The notes below the pieces were generated by a model. It ran no database searches, was not told the origin of the DNA, and saw nothing but the letters and a program-made list of their open reading frames with translations. Position numbers and translations under genes: made by a program. Below, piece after piece: positions 1 through 7,271 of a stretch of DNA of 64,000 nucleotides (positions are counted from its first letter, which is position 1; each line of letters opens with the position of its first letter). The DNA lies in NCBI GenBank assembly GCA_035771165.1, contig JAWNZC010000087.1:7529001-7593000 (forward strand). Reading direction: 5' to 3'. The DNA is from Paragorgia papillata (taxonomy: Eukaryota > Cnidaria > Anthozoa > Scleralcyonacea > Coralliidae).

Positions 1-1164
1 TTTGTTTTGGACTTGGATCCTGTGGATTTAACATTTCAACAACCCGCAAAGGTAAGAAATCCTGACCTAAATGACTTTCTTTCAATCCCATATTTTACAG
101 CCATTGCAGCTTCTTATGTTGCAAGTTATTTGTGTGGGGTGTCTAACAGACATTTTAAAAATGGTTTTGAAAGGTTTAGGTCTCCTTTTTTAACAAGTAT
201 TGCCCATTATCATTATGTTTACCAAGTTAGAAGATTTTTAAAGCATCCCAACAAACTTAGAAGATATCTTACAAGTGATGTTATAACATTTTTACAACAT
301 AACCCTAATGATGTTTGGATCCAGAAAATAAGTAATTCTACACAAAGTGCGGAAGATTTTACACAAGACATGAAGAACCTTGGATACGAAGTCAGGTATG
401 TAAAGCTGGAGCAAAAAAGTTACGGAAAAGTTAACACATACGAAGAGTTGGTATCTACTTCCCAAAGACATCCCGATGATTTTAAACACTTTGTTCCGGA
501 AACCAGTAATGGTCTTACACCATTGGGTCAAAAGCTATTTCAACAATCCTTAGAATCTTTTGTTTACTGTGTGTTGGGAGCCCAGGCAAGAACAAGGTGG
601 GTTATTGTTGGACAGGGGGCTAAAAGTTTACAAACACAAGAAGTGTTTAAAAAGTTAATGGAGGATACCATAGCACAAGATGATATCACTGTAAGCATTA
701 GTAACATGAGGCAGGCGATAAAGTCTACAAATGTTGTTTTAAATTTTGCGGTAAGTCCAGGTTTAATTTTAATCCCTAGCGATCTTAAAATTTTAATTAA
801 TCCAGTGGTTGGGTTTAACAATGTTCTTACCATGGCTACAAACAAAATGGTGCTTGGATTTAACCAAAATTTAAATTTAGATTTTAAACCTTCTTTAGAG
901 AAATCTTCCTTAACCCCTTCGACAACATTTTTGAAAACCCCTTCATCATTTAAAGCTCAAAAATCCTTAAAAGCCCCTTCTTCATTTACCTCCACAAAAT
1001 TTTTGTCAACCCATTTAGAAACCCCTGAAAAATCCTGGAAAAAAACATATTCCCAAGGAAATTTTACAAGACCAGAAATAACAAGGAATGATAACAGATT
1101 ACCAGAAGTTTTTGGAGCTTCTGTAACACTTGTTTTTTTAGCCTTTAAATTATTAACATTATAA
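1..1164 (+). CDS. Unrecognised element protein with C-terminal membrane anchor, 5' partial
   Basis: The frame is open from the first base and no ATG precedes residue 1 in the window, so the start probably lies upstream. At least 386 codons. Near the N-terminus is a mildly hydrophobic stretch (IAASYVASYLCGV). The middle is globular. Residues about 295-350 form a Ser/Pro/Lys-rich linker with repeated PSSF-type units, and the last 18 residues are a hydrophobic tail, which looks like a tail anchor or short membrane segment. It ends 8 bp before the zinc-ribbon gene on the same strand. I do not recognise the family. By position it could be a structural or replication-linked protein; nothing decides between these. 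Confidence 0.7.
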   Translation, partial: FVLDLDPVDLTFQQPAKVRNPDLNDFLSIPYFTAIAASYVASYLCGVSNRHFKNGFERFRSPFLTSIAHYHYVYQVRRFLKHPNKLRRYLTSDVITFLQHNPNDVWIQKISNSTQSAEDFTQDMKNLGYEVRYVKLEQKSYGKVNTYEELVSTSQRHPDDFKHFVPETSNGLTPLGQKLFQQSLESFVYCVLGAQARTRWVIVGQGAKSLQTQEVFKKLMEDTIAQDDITVSISNMRQAIKSTNVVLNFAVSPGLILIPSDLKILINPVVGFNNVLTMATNKMVLGFNQNLNLDFKPSLEKSSLTPSTTFLKTPSSFKAQKSLKAPSSFTSTKFLSTHLETPEKSWKKTYSQGNFTRPEITRNDNRLPEVFGASVTLVFLAFKLLTL

Positions 1165-1172
1165 TAAAAGGA

Positions 1173-1931
1173 ATGACTCAGATGTTAGATATTAACTTAA
1201 AAATTTCTCCAACTTTAAACCTTTTCTTAGAAAAACATAAAAATGGTCCTAATACCAGCCGCTGTTGCAACCAAAGATTGGAAAATGATTATTCTGGTTG
1301 TTTTTGTCCAGAATGTGGATTGGTTCAAGAAAATGTAATACAAAAACCCAAGAAATATTATGTTTATGAACGGAAACCTGATGATTATGAATGGAAACCT
1401 AAAAAAAATATAAGTGGGGACAGCCTTGATGTTAGAAAATTAAAGGAATTATACCTAGAAATGTTACCAGAAATTGTAGTAGAAGGGTCTGAAGTGGTAC
1501 AGTTTAAAAAAATTTATTATCCTTGTCTTTGTGGTTATTGGTGTACACTTGAGCACAAACCATTAATATTTGCAATTAAACCAATACCACCCTATAAACA
1601 ACCAAAATTTCTTGTATTAAAACTTATAGAATATTTTGAGGAATCTTTTGAAATTCTTAAAGAACAAGGTTTGGTTAAAAGGCGACCCATGAAAAAACAT
1701 GTATTGTTTGCCATTCTTGCGATATGTCAAAGAGAGCTTTTAGAAACTTTAACAATACCGCCATTTAAAAATCCAGAAAAATCTTTTGGAGTAATAGAAT
1801 ATATTTTAAATTTTGAACCCAAAGAAGAGCCTAAAACTCTTAAAGAACTTAAAGGGTTTGAAATTTTTAAGTATATGTTAGCAAAGATTCCAAAAAAAAA
1901 ATTTATTTTCGCAAAGCTTCAGCGATGCTAA
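1173..1931 (+). CDS. TFIIB-type zinc-ribbon transcription factor candidate
   Basis: 252 residues. The N-terminal part has a compact Cys cluster: C31, C32, C43, C45 and C48, in the form CC-x10-C-x-CPECG, followed by LVQENVI. This matches the way TFIIB-family and poxvirus late-factor-like zinc ribbons end (CxxCG then a hydrophobic strand). A second Cys group (CLCGYWC) lies near residue 118. The C-terminal half is helical and Lys-rich, as cyclin-fold regions can be, but I cannot identify cyclin repeats. Likely role, by analogy with TFIIB-like late factors of large DNA viruses, is promoter recognition for the element's genes. It is preceded by ATAATAAAAGGA right before ATG, like its neighbours. 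It converges on the minus-strand gene at 1969-2367. Confidence 0.6.
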   Translation: MTQMLDINLKISPTLNLFLEKHKNGPNTSRCCNQRLENDYSGCFCPECGLVQENVIQKPKKYYVYERKPDDYEWKPKKNISGDSLDVRKLKELYLEMLPEIVVEGSEVVQFKKIYYPCLCGYWCTLEHKPLIFAIKPIPPYKQPKFLVLKLIEYFEESFEILKEQGLVKRRPMKKHVLFAILAICQRELLETLTIPPFKNPEKSFGVIEYILNFEPKEEPKTLKELKGFEIFKYMLAKIPKKKFIFAKLQRC

Positions 1932-1932
1932 T

Positions 1933-1961
1933 ATTTTGTAACTCTTAAAAAGTTACAAAAT
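1933..1961. terminator. Hairpin between convergent genes
   Basis: Perfect 11-bp arms (ATTTTGTAACT and its complement) around a 7-base loop, starting two bases after the stop of the zinc-ribbon gene and ending 7 bp before the stop of the convergent gene. The position serves both strands as a 3'-end signal. Function is inferred from position and from the similar hairpins at other gaps in this element. Confidence 0.55.
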
Positions 1962-1968
1962 TTTTGAC

Positions 1969-2367
1969 CTAAACAAATCTTGTTAACAACCACCCAACAC
2001 CTGTTCCTGAAAGTGTTACAGCAATAATTTGGTATTTTTCCATTTCTTCACTTGGTTGGTAAAAATCCTCAAGTTTTGGTTCAACTGGGATATCCTGTAA
2101 AATTTTATGGAGTTCTTGGAAAGCCTTTGAAGTGTCTTGCATATTGTACCCCGCAGTCCTTATTTCATCCTGTAATTCTCTTTGTCTGTCCTTCCATTTA
2201 ATTTCTTTTTCAAAAAACTTTTCTTTAGCTTTTTGAAGTTCTTCTGTTGCTAAATTATGTCTTTTTGCTTCTTTGGCAAAACCATCTTTGTTGAATGACT
2301 GGAACAAATATCCAGCACCTGCAAAGGCAATTGCATTAAACAACCCTCCTGCTACCATTGATGCCAT
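1969..2367 (-). CDS. Small double-anchored coiled-coil membrane protein
   Basis: 132 residues. A glycine/alanine-rich hydrophobic segment (residues 4-24) opens the protein, a charged helical stretch (about 30-95) with heptad-like spacing follows, then a Pro-containing linker with a DFYxPSEE motif, and a C-terminal hydrophobic segment (about 112-130). The two-anchor plus coiled-coil layout would fit a virion inner-membrane or capsid-vertex protein. I have the impression that this pattern recurs beside similar capsid genes in invertebrate assemblies, but cannot check that here. Start chosen because AAATAA directly precedes ATG. Function unknown. Confidence 0.75.
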   Translation of the reverse strand: MASMVAGGLFNAIAFAGAGYLFQSFNKDGFAKEAKRHNLATEELQKAKEKFFEKEIKWKDRQRELQDEIRTAGYNMQDTSKAFQELHKILQDIPVEPKLEDFYQPSEEMEKYQIIAVTLSGTGVGWLLTRFV

Positions 2368-2398
2368 TTATTTAAAATTTTTAAACTCAAATATGTTT

Positions 2399-2419
2399 CC
2401 ATATCCTTTTTGGATATGG
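2399..2419. terminator. Intergenic hairpin
   Basis: CCATATCC and GGATATGG arms around five T, 13 bp downstream of the stop of the 2432-2854 gene on the minus strand. Likely 3'-end signal by position. Confidence 0.5.
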
Positions 2420-2431
2420 GTACATTTTTGT

Positions 2432-2854
2432 CTAATCACTCATGTTGCCTGAATCATCAATTTTTTCAAGTCTTTCTCTTTGTGGTCCCTCAACCTTTTT
2501 TAATAATTTTATTTGAAACTTGGGGTACCTTTCGTTGCTTGTGTTGATCTCTACTTTCATGTCAACATAACACAGTCCTTCGGAAAGATCTGACATGTTT
2601 TTCTCACTTATCTGCTCTTCTTTGAGGTTGAAAGATAAGAGATTTTCATTATCACCAAAAAGTGGTGTTTCTTTGGCAGCCTTAAGTTGGCTCCAAGCTG
2701 TCAGAAGATTTTCGCTGTCTTCTTGGTTTAGTTGGACTGTCAGTCTGTAACCTTTTGCTGGTTTACCATTAAATGTTTTTGGTTTTAATCCAAAACACTT
2801 TGTTTGTCTGAATTTTAAAATAATTGGTTCTTCTAATTTTCCAAATACACTCAT
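2432..2854 (-). CDS. Unrecognised 140-residue soluble protein
   Basis: No membrane segment and no cysteine cluster. The N-terminal half alternates short hydrophobic and basic strands (for example PIILKFRQTKCFGLKPKTF), and a later part has a second beta-like stretch (VDMKVEIN, FQIKLLKK). The C-terminus is acidic. The composition would allow an OB-like or other small beta-barrel nucleic-acid-binding fold, but there is no diagnostic motif, so no function is assigned. It stands alone between two hairpin-containing gaps, as its own transcription unit. ATAATAAAAGGAGT precedes the ATG, almost the same leader as that of the zinc-ribbon gene. Confidence 0.7.
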   Translation of the reverse strand: MSVFGKLEEPIILKFRQTKCFGLKPKTFNGKPAKGYRLTVQLNQEDSENLLTAWSQLKAAKETPLFGDNENLLSFNLKEEQISEKNMSDLSEGLCYVDMKVEINTSNERYPKFQIKLLKKVEGPQRERLEKIDDSGNMSD

Positions 2855-2874
2855 ACTCCTTTTATTATATTGTT

Positions 2875-2894
2875 AAAAATCTAAAAAGATTTTT
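2875..2894. terminator. Intergenic hairpin
   Basis: AAAAATCT and AGATTTTT around four A, between the stop of the 2936-3166 gene and the start of the 2432-2854 gene. Weaker than the others because of its AT content. Next to it (2906-2935) lies the phrase TTCCGCAAAGCGTC, also present at 6330-6344. Confidence 0.4.
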
Positions 2895-2935
2895 CAATTA
2901 AACAAGGCGTTCCGCAAAGCGTCAAAATAGCGAAG

Positions 2936-3166
2936 TCAAACTTTCTTTGGATCTAAATTCTTTGGTAAGTATCCTTTTTCTTGCGCCATTTTTACCAAAA
3001 ATAACCCAACAGAAACAGCTACTCCAAGTTTAGCTGTCTCTTTAAGACTGGCTGGTGCCGCTAGTGATTGACCTGTTAACTTTTTGAAAACCATGCTTGC
3101 ACCAACACTTGCAACTGTAATTAATGCTGCTTGGTACAAGTCATTTAAAACTTCGCTCTTATTCAT
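2936..3166 (-). CDS. Small two-segment membrane protein, paralogue A
   Basis: 76 residues with two hydrophobic segments (about 13-28 and 45-60) joined by a short polar loop, and a Lys-rich C-terminus. The second segment starts with ETAKLGVAVSVG, which parallels ATAKLGFATGLG in the next gene upstream (3230-3493), and both follow it with M-x-x-E. This suggests an ancient duplication. Such small two-segment proteins are common in membrane-containing dsDNA viruses, as virion membrane or holin-like proteins; the choice cannot be made here. Start supported by TTAATAA abutting the ATG. Confidence 0.7.
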   Translation of the reverse strand: MNKSEVLNDLYQAALITVASVGASMVFKKLTGQSLAAPASLKETAKLGVAVSVGLFLVKMAQEKGYLPKNLDPKKV

Positions 3167-3180
3167 TTATTAAGGTTATT

Positions 3181-3211
3181 ATTTTCATACTTTTTAGCGA
3201 AGTATGAAAAT
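3181..3211. terminator. Intergenic hairpin
   Basis: Perfect 11-bp arms (ATTTTCATACT and complement), extendable by one pair, 9-base loop. It lies between the stop of the 3230-3493 gene and the start of the 2936-3166 gene on the minus strand. Confidence 0.55.
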
Positions 3212-3229
3212 TACAAAAAGCAGTAAAAT

Positions 3230-3493
3230 TTATGTTTCCTCTTCTTCTTCTTCATTTTCTAATGTTATTAGTGTTTCTTCTTCTTCATTTTCTACTGTTG
3301 CTAGTGTTTCTGACAACATGAGTCCGGTGTAAACACCTAAACCTGTTGCAAAACCCAGTTTCGCTGTTGCGCGATTAACATTGTTTATATCTGGAAATAA
3401 CTCAAACATAAGAAATTGTGAAGCTAATACACTGAAACCCACTACTATGTTCTTAAAAATTTTGTTTTCTTCGTTGTTTAAAGTAATGATCAT
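3230..3493 (-). CDS. Small two-segment membrane protein, paralogue B, acidic tail
   Basis: 87 residues. Two hydrophobic segments (about 15-33 and 46-60) with the shared TAKLG motif noted for the neighbouring paralogue. The C-terminal 22 residues contain two Glu runs (ENEEEE) in a near-duplicate LITLENEEEE/ATVENEEEE arrangement, visible in the DNA as repeated TTCTTCTTC. The acidic tail would face one side of the membrane and could bind a basic partner; that is inference. Preceded by ATATAATAAAGAC before ATG; 18 bp from the 61-residue gene. Confidence 0.7.
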   Translation of the reverse strand: MIITLNNEENKIFKNIVVGFSVLASQFLMFELFPDINNVNRATAKLGFATGLGVYTGLMLSETLATVENEEEETLITLENEEEEEET

Positions 3494-3511
3494 GTCTTTA
3501 TTATATTAATT

Positions 3512-3697
3512 TTAGAAAATTTTCAAAATTTCTACTACTTTAACATAGTTTTTTAAAGCTGGTATTAAGTCATTTACCACCACTTTTAAGTTTGTTAAAT
3601 TTTGTTTTTTTTCATTATTTAAAATTACTTTCAAGGAAACCATCTCATTTAACACCCCTTTAATGGTCTTCAAATTTTGGTCAATATTAATAATCAT
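3512..3697 (-). CDS. Small helical protein, 61 residues
   Basis: Highly helical, with regularly spaced Leu, Ile and Val that fit a short coiled coil (IDQNLKTIKGVLNEMVSLKV). No cysteine and no membrane segment. It sits 14 bp after the penton-like gene and 18 bp before the acidic-tailed membrane protein, inside the morphogenesis block, so a minor structural or assembly role is plausible. TTAATAAAAAC precedes the ATG. Family not recognised. Confidence 0.6.
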   Translation of the reverse strand: MIINIDQNLKTIKGVLNEMVSLKVILNNEKKQNLTNLKVVVNDLIPALKNYVKVVEILKIF

Positions 3698-3711
3698 GTT
3701 TTTATTAAAGT

Positions 3712-4359
3712 TCAGGAGATTTCAAAATTTTTGGGGCATAAAAAGACTTCAAGAAGAATATCTCCAACATTTTGGTCAATTTTAAATTTAAGTTCGTTGT
3801 AAATACCATTGTCTAACATGGCTACAGAATTAATGTTATCAAACTTTTCAACAGAACCCTTCAATATCTGTTTTGTTGTAATTGGAAGAACTACAGCTGT
3901 TCTATCCCGGTTTCCAGAAAATGAGGTTTTTGTTCCGTCAATCATGTTGCAAGTTATGCAAACAAATCTCATTCCAAGATTTATGTTGGCTGTGTTTGGA
4001 CTGACTAGATTTGCACCCTTTTTAATTATTGTTGTTTCTGGATATCCTAGCAAAGGACCAAGTTTAAGCAGGGAAAGGTTCTCTGTTGGAAATAACCTAA
4101 TTTTACAGCTAAAAGGAAGTAATTCAGTTTTTATACCATTTTCCTTTAATCTCATCATGATCATGCCAATAGTCCAATAACCATTGTTGAAACTAATTTG
4201 TTTTGTTCCATGCATAATATGTGTTGGACTTGTTATGTTGTTAAAGTTCCAGAACACTGTTGCATTTTTTACTATCATTTTAGTGTCTTCAATGATTAAT
4301 GGATCCTCAAATTTAACAGTTGTTTCTCCATTTTTAAGCAAGATTCTTAGGTTCCTCAT
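3712..4359 (-). CDS. Penton/minor capsid-like jelly-roll candidate
   Basis: 215 residues, predicted mainly beta by eye. It contains the segment LGPLLGYPETTIIKKGANL followed about 12 residues later by a strand with two Cys (MRFVCITCNMIDG), and a C-terminal strand-rich part ending in VFLCPKN. The motif LG(F/Y)P..., a short loop, then I-x-(V/I)-x-C is a pattern I associate with penton-type proteins encoded next to Polinton capsid genes; the match is partial. Its place directly downstream of the ATPase and the major capsid candidate supports a capsid vertex role. ACAATAA touches the ATG. Confidence 0.55.
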   Translation of the reverse strand: MRNLRILLKNGETTVKFEDPLIIEDTKMIVKNATVFWNFNNITSPTHIMHGTKQISFNNGYWTIGMIMMRLKENGIKTELLPFSCKIRLFPTENLSLLKLGPLLGYPETTIIKKGANLVSPNTANINLGMRFVCITCNMIDGTKTSFSGNRDRTAVVLPITTKQILKGSVEKFDNINSVAMLDNGIYNELKFKIDQNVGDILLEVFLCPKNFEIS

Positions 4360-4379
4360 TTATTGTACCTGTGTAAATT

Positions 4380-5027
4380 TTATACTACTAGTGTATGGTG
4401 GTAAGGATGAATCAGGTCAATATCTAGTCTTGAATATTTGTGTAATTTTAATATTTTTTTTAATTTTTTCTCTTCTTCTTTTGGAATGTCTAGGTAATCA
4501 TCAAAGATAACCTGCATGTCTTTTCTGTTTGGGTTATAAAATGTAACCAGTTTGGAAATATTTTCCCGATATGGTTTTGCAATGCTTGTCAGTTGTTGGG
4601 TAACAACTATTGTGCTAATATCCATATGTCGGGCGCTAAAACCAAGTTTAACTAACTCACTAGTCCTGTTTTTAACAGTTTGTCCTGAAGCACAGTCATC
4701 CAAAATAATTAACGAAGGTCTTCCTTTACAATATTCCACAACATATTTTAAAAAATCTTCGGACTCGTCTTGGTCGCAAGGAATAACAAAAAATCTTGGA
4801 TCATTAAGGTGTTTCCATTCAAGATATGTTTTGTTCCATTCGAAGGTAGGACAGATTAAAAATATATTTTCAAATTTTTTGGGGATTTCTTCTAACATTT
4901 TTAACAAATAGTGGGTTTTTCCACAGCTTGTCATTCCAACAATGATCATATTAAATGGTTTGGGAAGGAATTGAGCTTGGATTCCACTTTGGTCGACTTC
5001 GGCTTCACTTCGTTTAAGGGTTTCCAT
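4380..5027 (-). CDS. A32/FtsK-like genome-packaging ATPase
   Basis: P-loop ATPase expected to pump DNA into the capsid. Walker A is GMTSCGKT, Walker B is SLIILDDC, and a later strand ends in VVTQQ, a sensor-like Gln seen in A32-type packaging ATPases. Length 215 residues is typical of the compact Polinton and virophage forms. The frame extends 27 codons upstream into the capsid gene, but the internal ATG at 5027 is preferred: it lies 8 bp after the capsid stop, and AAAATAAAG precedes it as in the other genes. The Walker A is unusual in having Cys before GKT. Neighbours are the capsid gene upstream and the penton-like gene downstream. Confidence 0.85.
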   Translation of the reverse strand: METLKRSEAEVDQSGIQAQFLPKPFNMIIVGMTSCGKTHYLLKMLEEIPKKFENIFLICPTFEWNKTYLEWKHLNDPRFFVIPCDQDESEDFLKYVVEYCKGRPSLIILDDCASGQTVKNRTSELVKLGFSARHMDISTIVVTQQLTSIAKPYRENISKLVTFYNPNRKDMQVIFDDYLDIPKEEEKKLKKILKLHKYSRLDIDLIHPYHHTLVV

Positions 5028-5035
5028 CTTTATTT

Positions 5036-6247
5036 TTAGTAATTTACACTCTGGAATTCTCCTCCTTGGACTTTTAGGAGTCCATCTGAAAGAATGAAAA
5101 CATGGCATTTAAGATCTGCTGATGTTGCCTTTTTCTTAATTTCCAACATAATTCCAGATTGGGTTGTTAAAAGTCTGGTACCATCTCCATAAACATCGTT
5201 GTCATTGATCGAACGAAGATCTACAACAAGTGCAAACTGGTCGTCTGTAAAGAACTCCTCAGCTTGGATGGTGGGATAATTTGTTTGTCTGAAAAGTCGT
5301 TCAGCCTCTTCAAACAACCTCCGTTTTGGAATTCCTTGGGAGTAAATACTGTTTGGAACCCCTTCAATAGTAATTTTTACATTCTCAATGTTTGGGTAAA
5401 CAAACTCTTCTGACCCATCTCTGGAAGCTTTTGTAAACAACATTACAACAGCCTTCATGCTCTTTCTTGGTAAGTTAATGGTTTCGTTAATTAAAGTTGC
5501 TGCGGCAGCCCATGGTGAGGTTTTCATCAGGGTTACATGTTCGAAGGAAAGGGCTCGACCCACTTGGTAGGAAGATTCTATTTCTTGGACTAGGGAAAAG
5601 TTTGTAATGGTTTCATACTCAAGTTCGATGTTTTCAAGTGTGTAACCAGCCACAGATTGTCTGATTTGAGCTTTCATAATACTGGTAGCTTTTGGCAGTG
5701 TAATAATGTACTGCAAGTCATTTGCCATGCTGTGGGGAGCATACAATCCGTGGTCCTTTAAGATTTTGCCCAACTGAATTCGCTGTTTTGTTCCGTAGAC
5801 AGCTGCATATGAGTCTGCATTGGCATCATCAGATTTTGAGATGAGTTTTCTTTGGTTTTCTGTAGCAATACCATCTTCGATCATATTGTTTCTCTCGTGT
5901 TTGTCTATCCACAAGTCATTGTATGTTTCCAAAAGGCTTTCTCCTGTGTTATCATATACTTTCTCACCTGCAAATCTGACTTCCAGTCGTTCTTGTAGCT
6001 GTTTTGCAAGGTTGTTATTAAACCAAGATTTGGTATTTTTGTTCTTAAAGTCAAACAGAAGAAACATCTTGTCTGGAACTAAGGTTGCTCCAGGTTTAAG
6101 TTTAGGAATATGTATGTAAATTACTTCTCCTTCATTAGCTGAATTAGGATTGAAAGTAATTACATTTCTGGCTCGTTCTCCAGTTATTGCACTTTTGTGC
6201 AAACGGTTATAACCAGGAATTAGTTCAACTTCTCTCTCGATATTCAT
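5036..6247 (-). CDS. Major capsid protein candidate (double jelly-roll)
   Basis: 403 residues. It is beta-rich throughout, with two similar halves: the first has the strand FNPNSANEGEVIYIHIPKL and a conserved-looking LLFDF strand, and the second begins around TLENIELEYETI. The internal phrase LEYETI, mid-protein and near the boundary of the second jelly-roll, is characteristic of hexon-type capsid proteins of Polintons and relatives. Size is shorter than the usual 500-700 residues of Polinton and adintovirus capsids, so it may be a compact variant. The immediate ATPase and penton-like neighbours support the assignment. GTATAATAA touches the ATG. No signal peptide or membrane segment. Confidence 0.7.
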   Translation of the reverse strand: MNIEREVELIPGYNRLHKSAITGERARNVITFNPNSANEGEVIYIHIPKLKPGATLVPDKMFLLFDFKNKNTKSWFNNNLAKQLQERLEVRFAGEKVYDNTGESLLETYNDLWIDKHERNNMIEDGIATENQRKLISKSDDANADSYAAVYGTKQRIQLGKILKDHGLYAPHSMANDLQYIITLPKATSIMKAQIRQSVAGYTLENIELEYETITNFSLVQEIESSYQVGRALSFEHVTLMKTSPWAAAATLINETINLPRKSMKAVVMLFTKASRDGSEEFVYPNIENVKITIEGVPNSIYSQGIPKRRLFEEAERLFRQTNYPTIQAEEFFTDDQFALVVDLRSINDNDVYGDGTRLLTTQSGIMLEIKKKATSADLKCHVFILSDGLLKVQGGEFQSVNY

Positions 6248-6256
6248 TTATTATAC
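6248..6256 (-). promoter_or_regulatory. Start-proximal promoter-like motif of the capsid gene
   Basis: GTATAATAA directly abuts the ATG of the capsid gene. It is the clearest copy of an ATAATAAA/AATAA motif that precedes essentially every gene of the element, at distances of 0-13 bases. It recalls the TAAATG late-promoter core of poxviruses, where promoter and start codon overlap. Alternatives are a start-codon context (A at -3) or an upstream gene's polyadenylation signal. Confidence 0.5.
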
Positions 6257-6297
6257 CCAAAAATTATTTTTGTTAAAATTTAAGTAAATTTTTTATA

Positions 6298-6327
6298 AAA
6301 TTCCTATCCTGTTATGGATAGAAATTT
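6298..6327. terminator. Intergenic hairpin, imperfect
   Basis: AAATTCCTATCC and GGATAGAAATTT arms with one mismatch, 6-base loop. It lies between the stop of the 59-residue gene (6351) and the start of the capsid gene. Adjacent TTCCGCAAAGCGTCAGCGAA is a phrase also seen at 2906-2935. Confidence 0.5.
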
Positions 6328-6350
6328 CTTTCCGCAAAGCGTCAGCGAAG

Positions 6351-6530
6351 CTAAAGATCATATGGTCTAAAATGTTTTTTAAAATTTCTGTGGTCTCTTT
6401 TTGTTCTTGGAGGTGGGATTCGTATTGACAATGGAAAGGGAGAAAGTGGTCCTTCTTTTTGTTCTTTTTGGATTTGAATGAAAATAACTTTATGCTTTAG
6501 ATTTTTAACTTTTGAGTTTTTTAATCCCAT
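6351..6530 (-). CDS. Small basic protein, 59 residues
   Basis: A short frame: ATG at 6530, stop TAG at 6351-6353. It is strongly basic and Pro/Arg-rich in its second half (IRIPPPRTKRDHRNF) and ends in RPYDL, much like the neighbouring gene, which ends in SQYDL. AAATAAAA precedes the ATG as in the other genes, and it sits 12 bp after the stop of the 6543-6941 gene. Together these make it a credible gene although it is very short. A DNA-condensing or capsid-cementing peptide is possible; the family is not recognised. Confidence 0.6.
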   Translation of the reverse strand: MGLKNSKVKNLKHKVIFIQIQKEQKEGPLSPFPLSIRIPPPRTKRDHRNFKKHFRPYDL

Positions 6531-6542
6531 TTTTATTTGTTC

Positions 6543-6941
6543 TCAAAGATCATATTGGGAAAGGTCTTTGTAAACTGTTTTTGTCTTAGGAATTTCTTTT
6601 GGGTTAAGATGGTTGTCTCCTGGTCGAGTGAATTCAGTTTTGGTTTTTGACCAATTACTGTATGCAATGTAAGTTAGTAGAAGTGTACAACAAGTTCCAA
6701 GTATTGTTCCAGTAGATGTTATTAAAGAGTCCGAAGACATTTCTGGGGATTCTTCTGGGATTGTTTTCATTTGTTGTTTTTTCTTTAGTTTTGCGGCCCT
6801 ACTTATTGCAGCCAGTTTTTTTCCTTGTGCAACTCTTTTTGGATTTTTAATATGGACAGGTGGAGGAGTTTTTGTAATAGTTTGTTTTTCTTCTCGACAT
6901 TTCACTTCGGTCGGTTTTGTATTACTTTGTTCTGCTTCCAT
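6543..6941 (-). CDS. Basic membrane protein, 132 residues
   Basis: Residues 30-65 are Lys/Arg/Ala-rich (KNPKRVAQGKKLAAISRAAK), followed by an acidic Ser/Glu linker and one hydrophobic segment at about 78-98 (GTILGTCCTLLLTYIAY), then a polar tail ending SQYDL. The layout is a single-pass protein with a basic N-terminal arm that could touch DNA or capsid, with the membrane segment in a virion or host membrane. ATATATAA touches the ATG. I have an unverified impression that a KNPKxVAxGKK-type arm recurs in related elements. Confidence 0.65.
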   Translation of the reverse strand: MEAEQSNTKPTEVKCREEKQTITKTPPPVHIKNPKRVAQGKKLAAISRAAKLKKKQQMKTIPEESPEMSSDSLITSTGTILGTCCTLLLTYIAYSNWSKTKTEFTRPGDNHLNPKEIPKTKTVYKDLSQYDL

Positions 6942-6954
6942 TTATATATGTTTA

Positions 6955-7015
6955 AAGTTTGTTTAAAGTTTGTTTGACAACTAGTTTACCAACTAGTTTA
7001 CCAACTAGTTCAACC
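6955..7015. repeat. Short direct and palindromic repeats in an intergenic gap
   Basis: Two copies of GTTTAAAGTTTGTTT-like sequence, then three copies of ACCAACTAGTTT or close variants. Each of the latter contains the palindrome AACTAGTT. This is the only large minus-strand gap that has this arrangement in place of a hairpin. Confidence 0.55.
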
Positions 7016-7267
7016 CTAGTACACAGTATCATATTCACCTATCCGTGTTAGCATTTTTGTTAGGTCTTCATTGGGATGTAAATAATTACAAATATTTTTA
7101 GGGTTTATGTTGTAATATATTTCTTCTATGGAGTTGTCTGTTGCTGTTTTGCGGACAGCCTTAACCAGAACACATTGGTCTCCAAATTTACATTTTAAAG
7201 CTTTTGAAAATGCACATTGGCATCCAAATTTACATTTTAAAACTTTTGGAAATTCTTTAGAGTCCAT
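7016..7267 (-). CDS. Small Cys-rich (zinc-finger-like) protein
   Basis: About 83 residues from the ATG at 7267, which lies 4 bp after the collagen gene's stop and is preceded by TTAATTAATAAA. Two near-identical units, VLKCKFGCQC and ALKCKFGDQC, lie 12 residues apart. A later NICNYLH could supply Cys and His to complete CCCH-type metal binding. The frame extends further upstream into the collagen gene, but the promoter-like motif favours the internal start. Metal binding is inferred; no partner is known. Confidence 0.6.
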   Translation of the reverse strand: MDSKEFPKVLKCKFGCQCAFSKALKCKFGDQCVLVKAVRKTATDNSIEEIYYNINPKNICNYLHPNEDLTKMLTRIGEYDTVY

Positions 7268-7271
7268 TTTA

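Noticed and set aside
3809..4911. Plus-strand frames opposite penton-like and ATPase genes
   Set aside because: Antisense shadows; the minus frames have motifs and the start-proximal signal.
4380..5108. ATPase start at 5108
   Set aside because: It would overlap the capsid gene by 73 bp; the ATG at 5027 has the element's start motif and lies just past the capsid stop.
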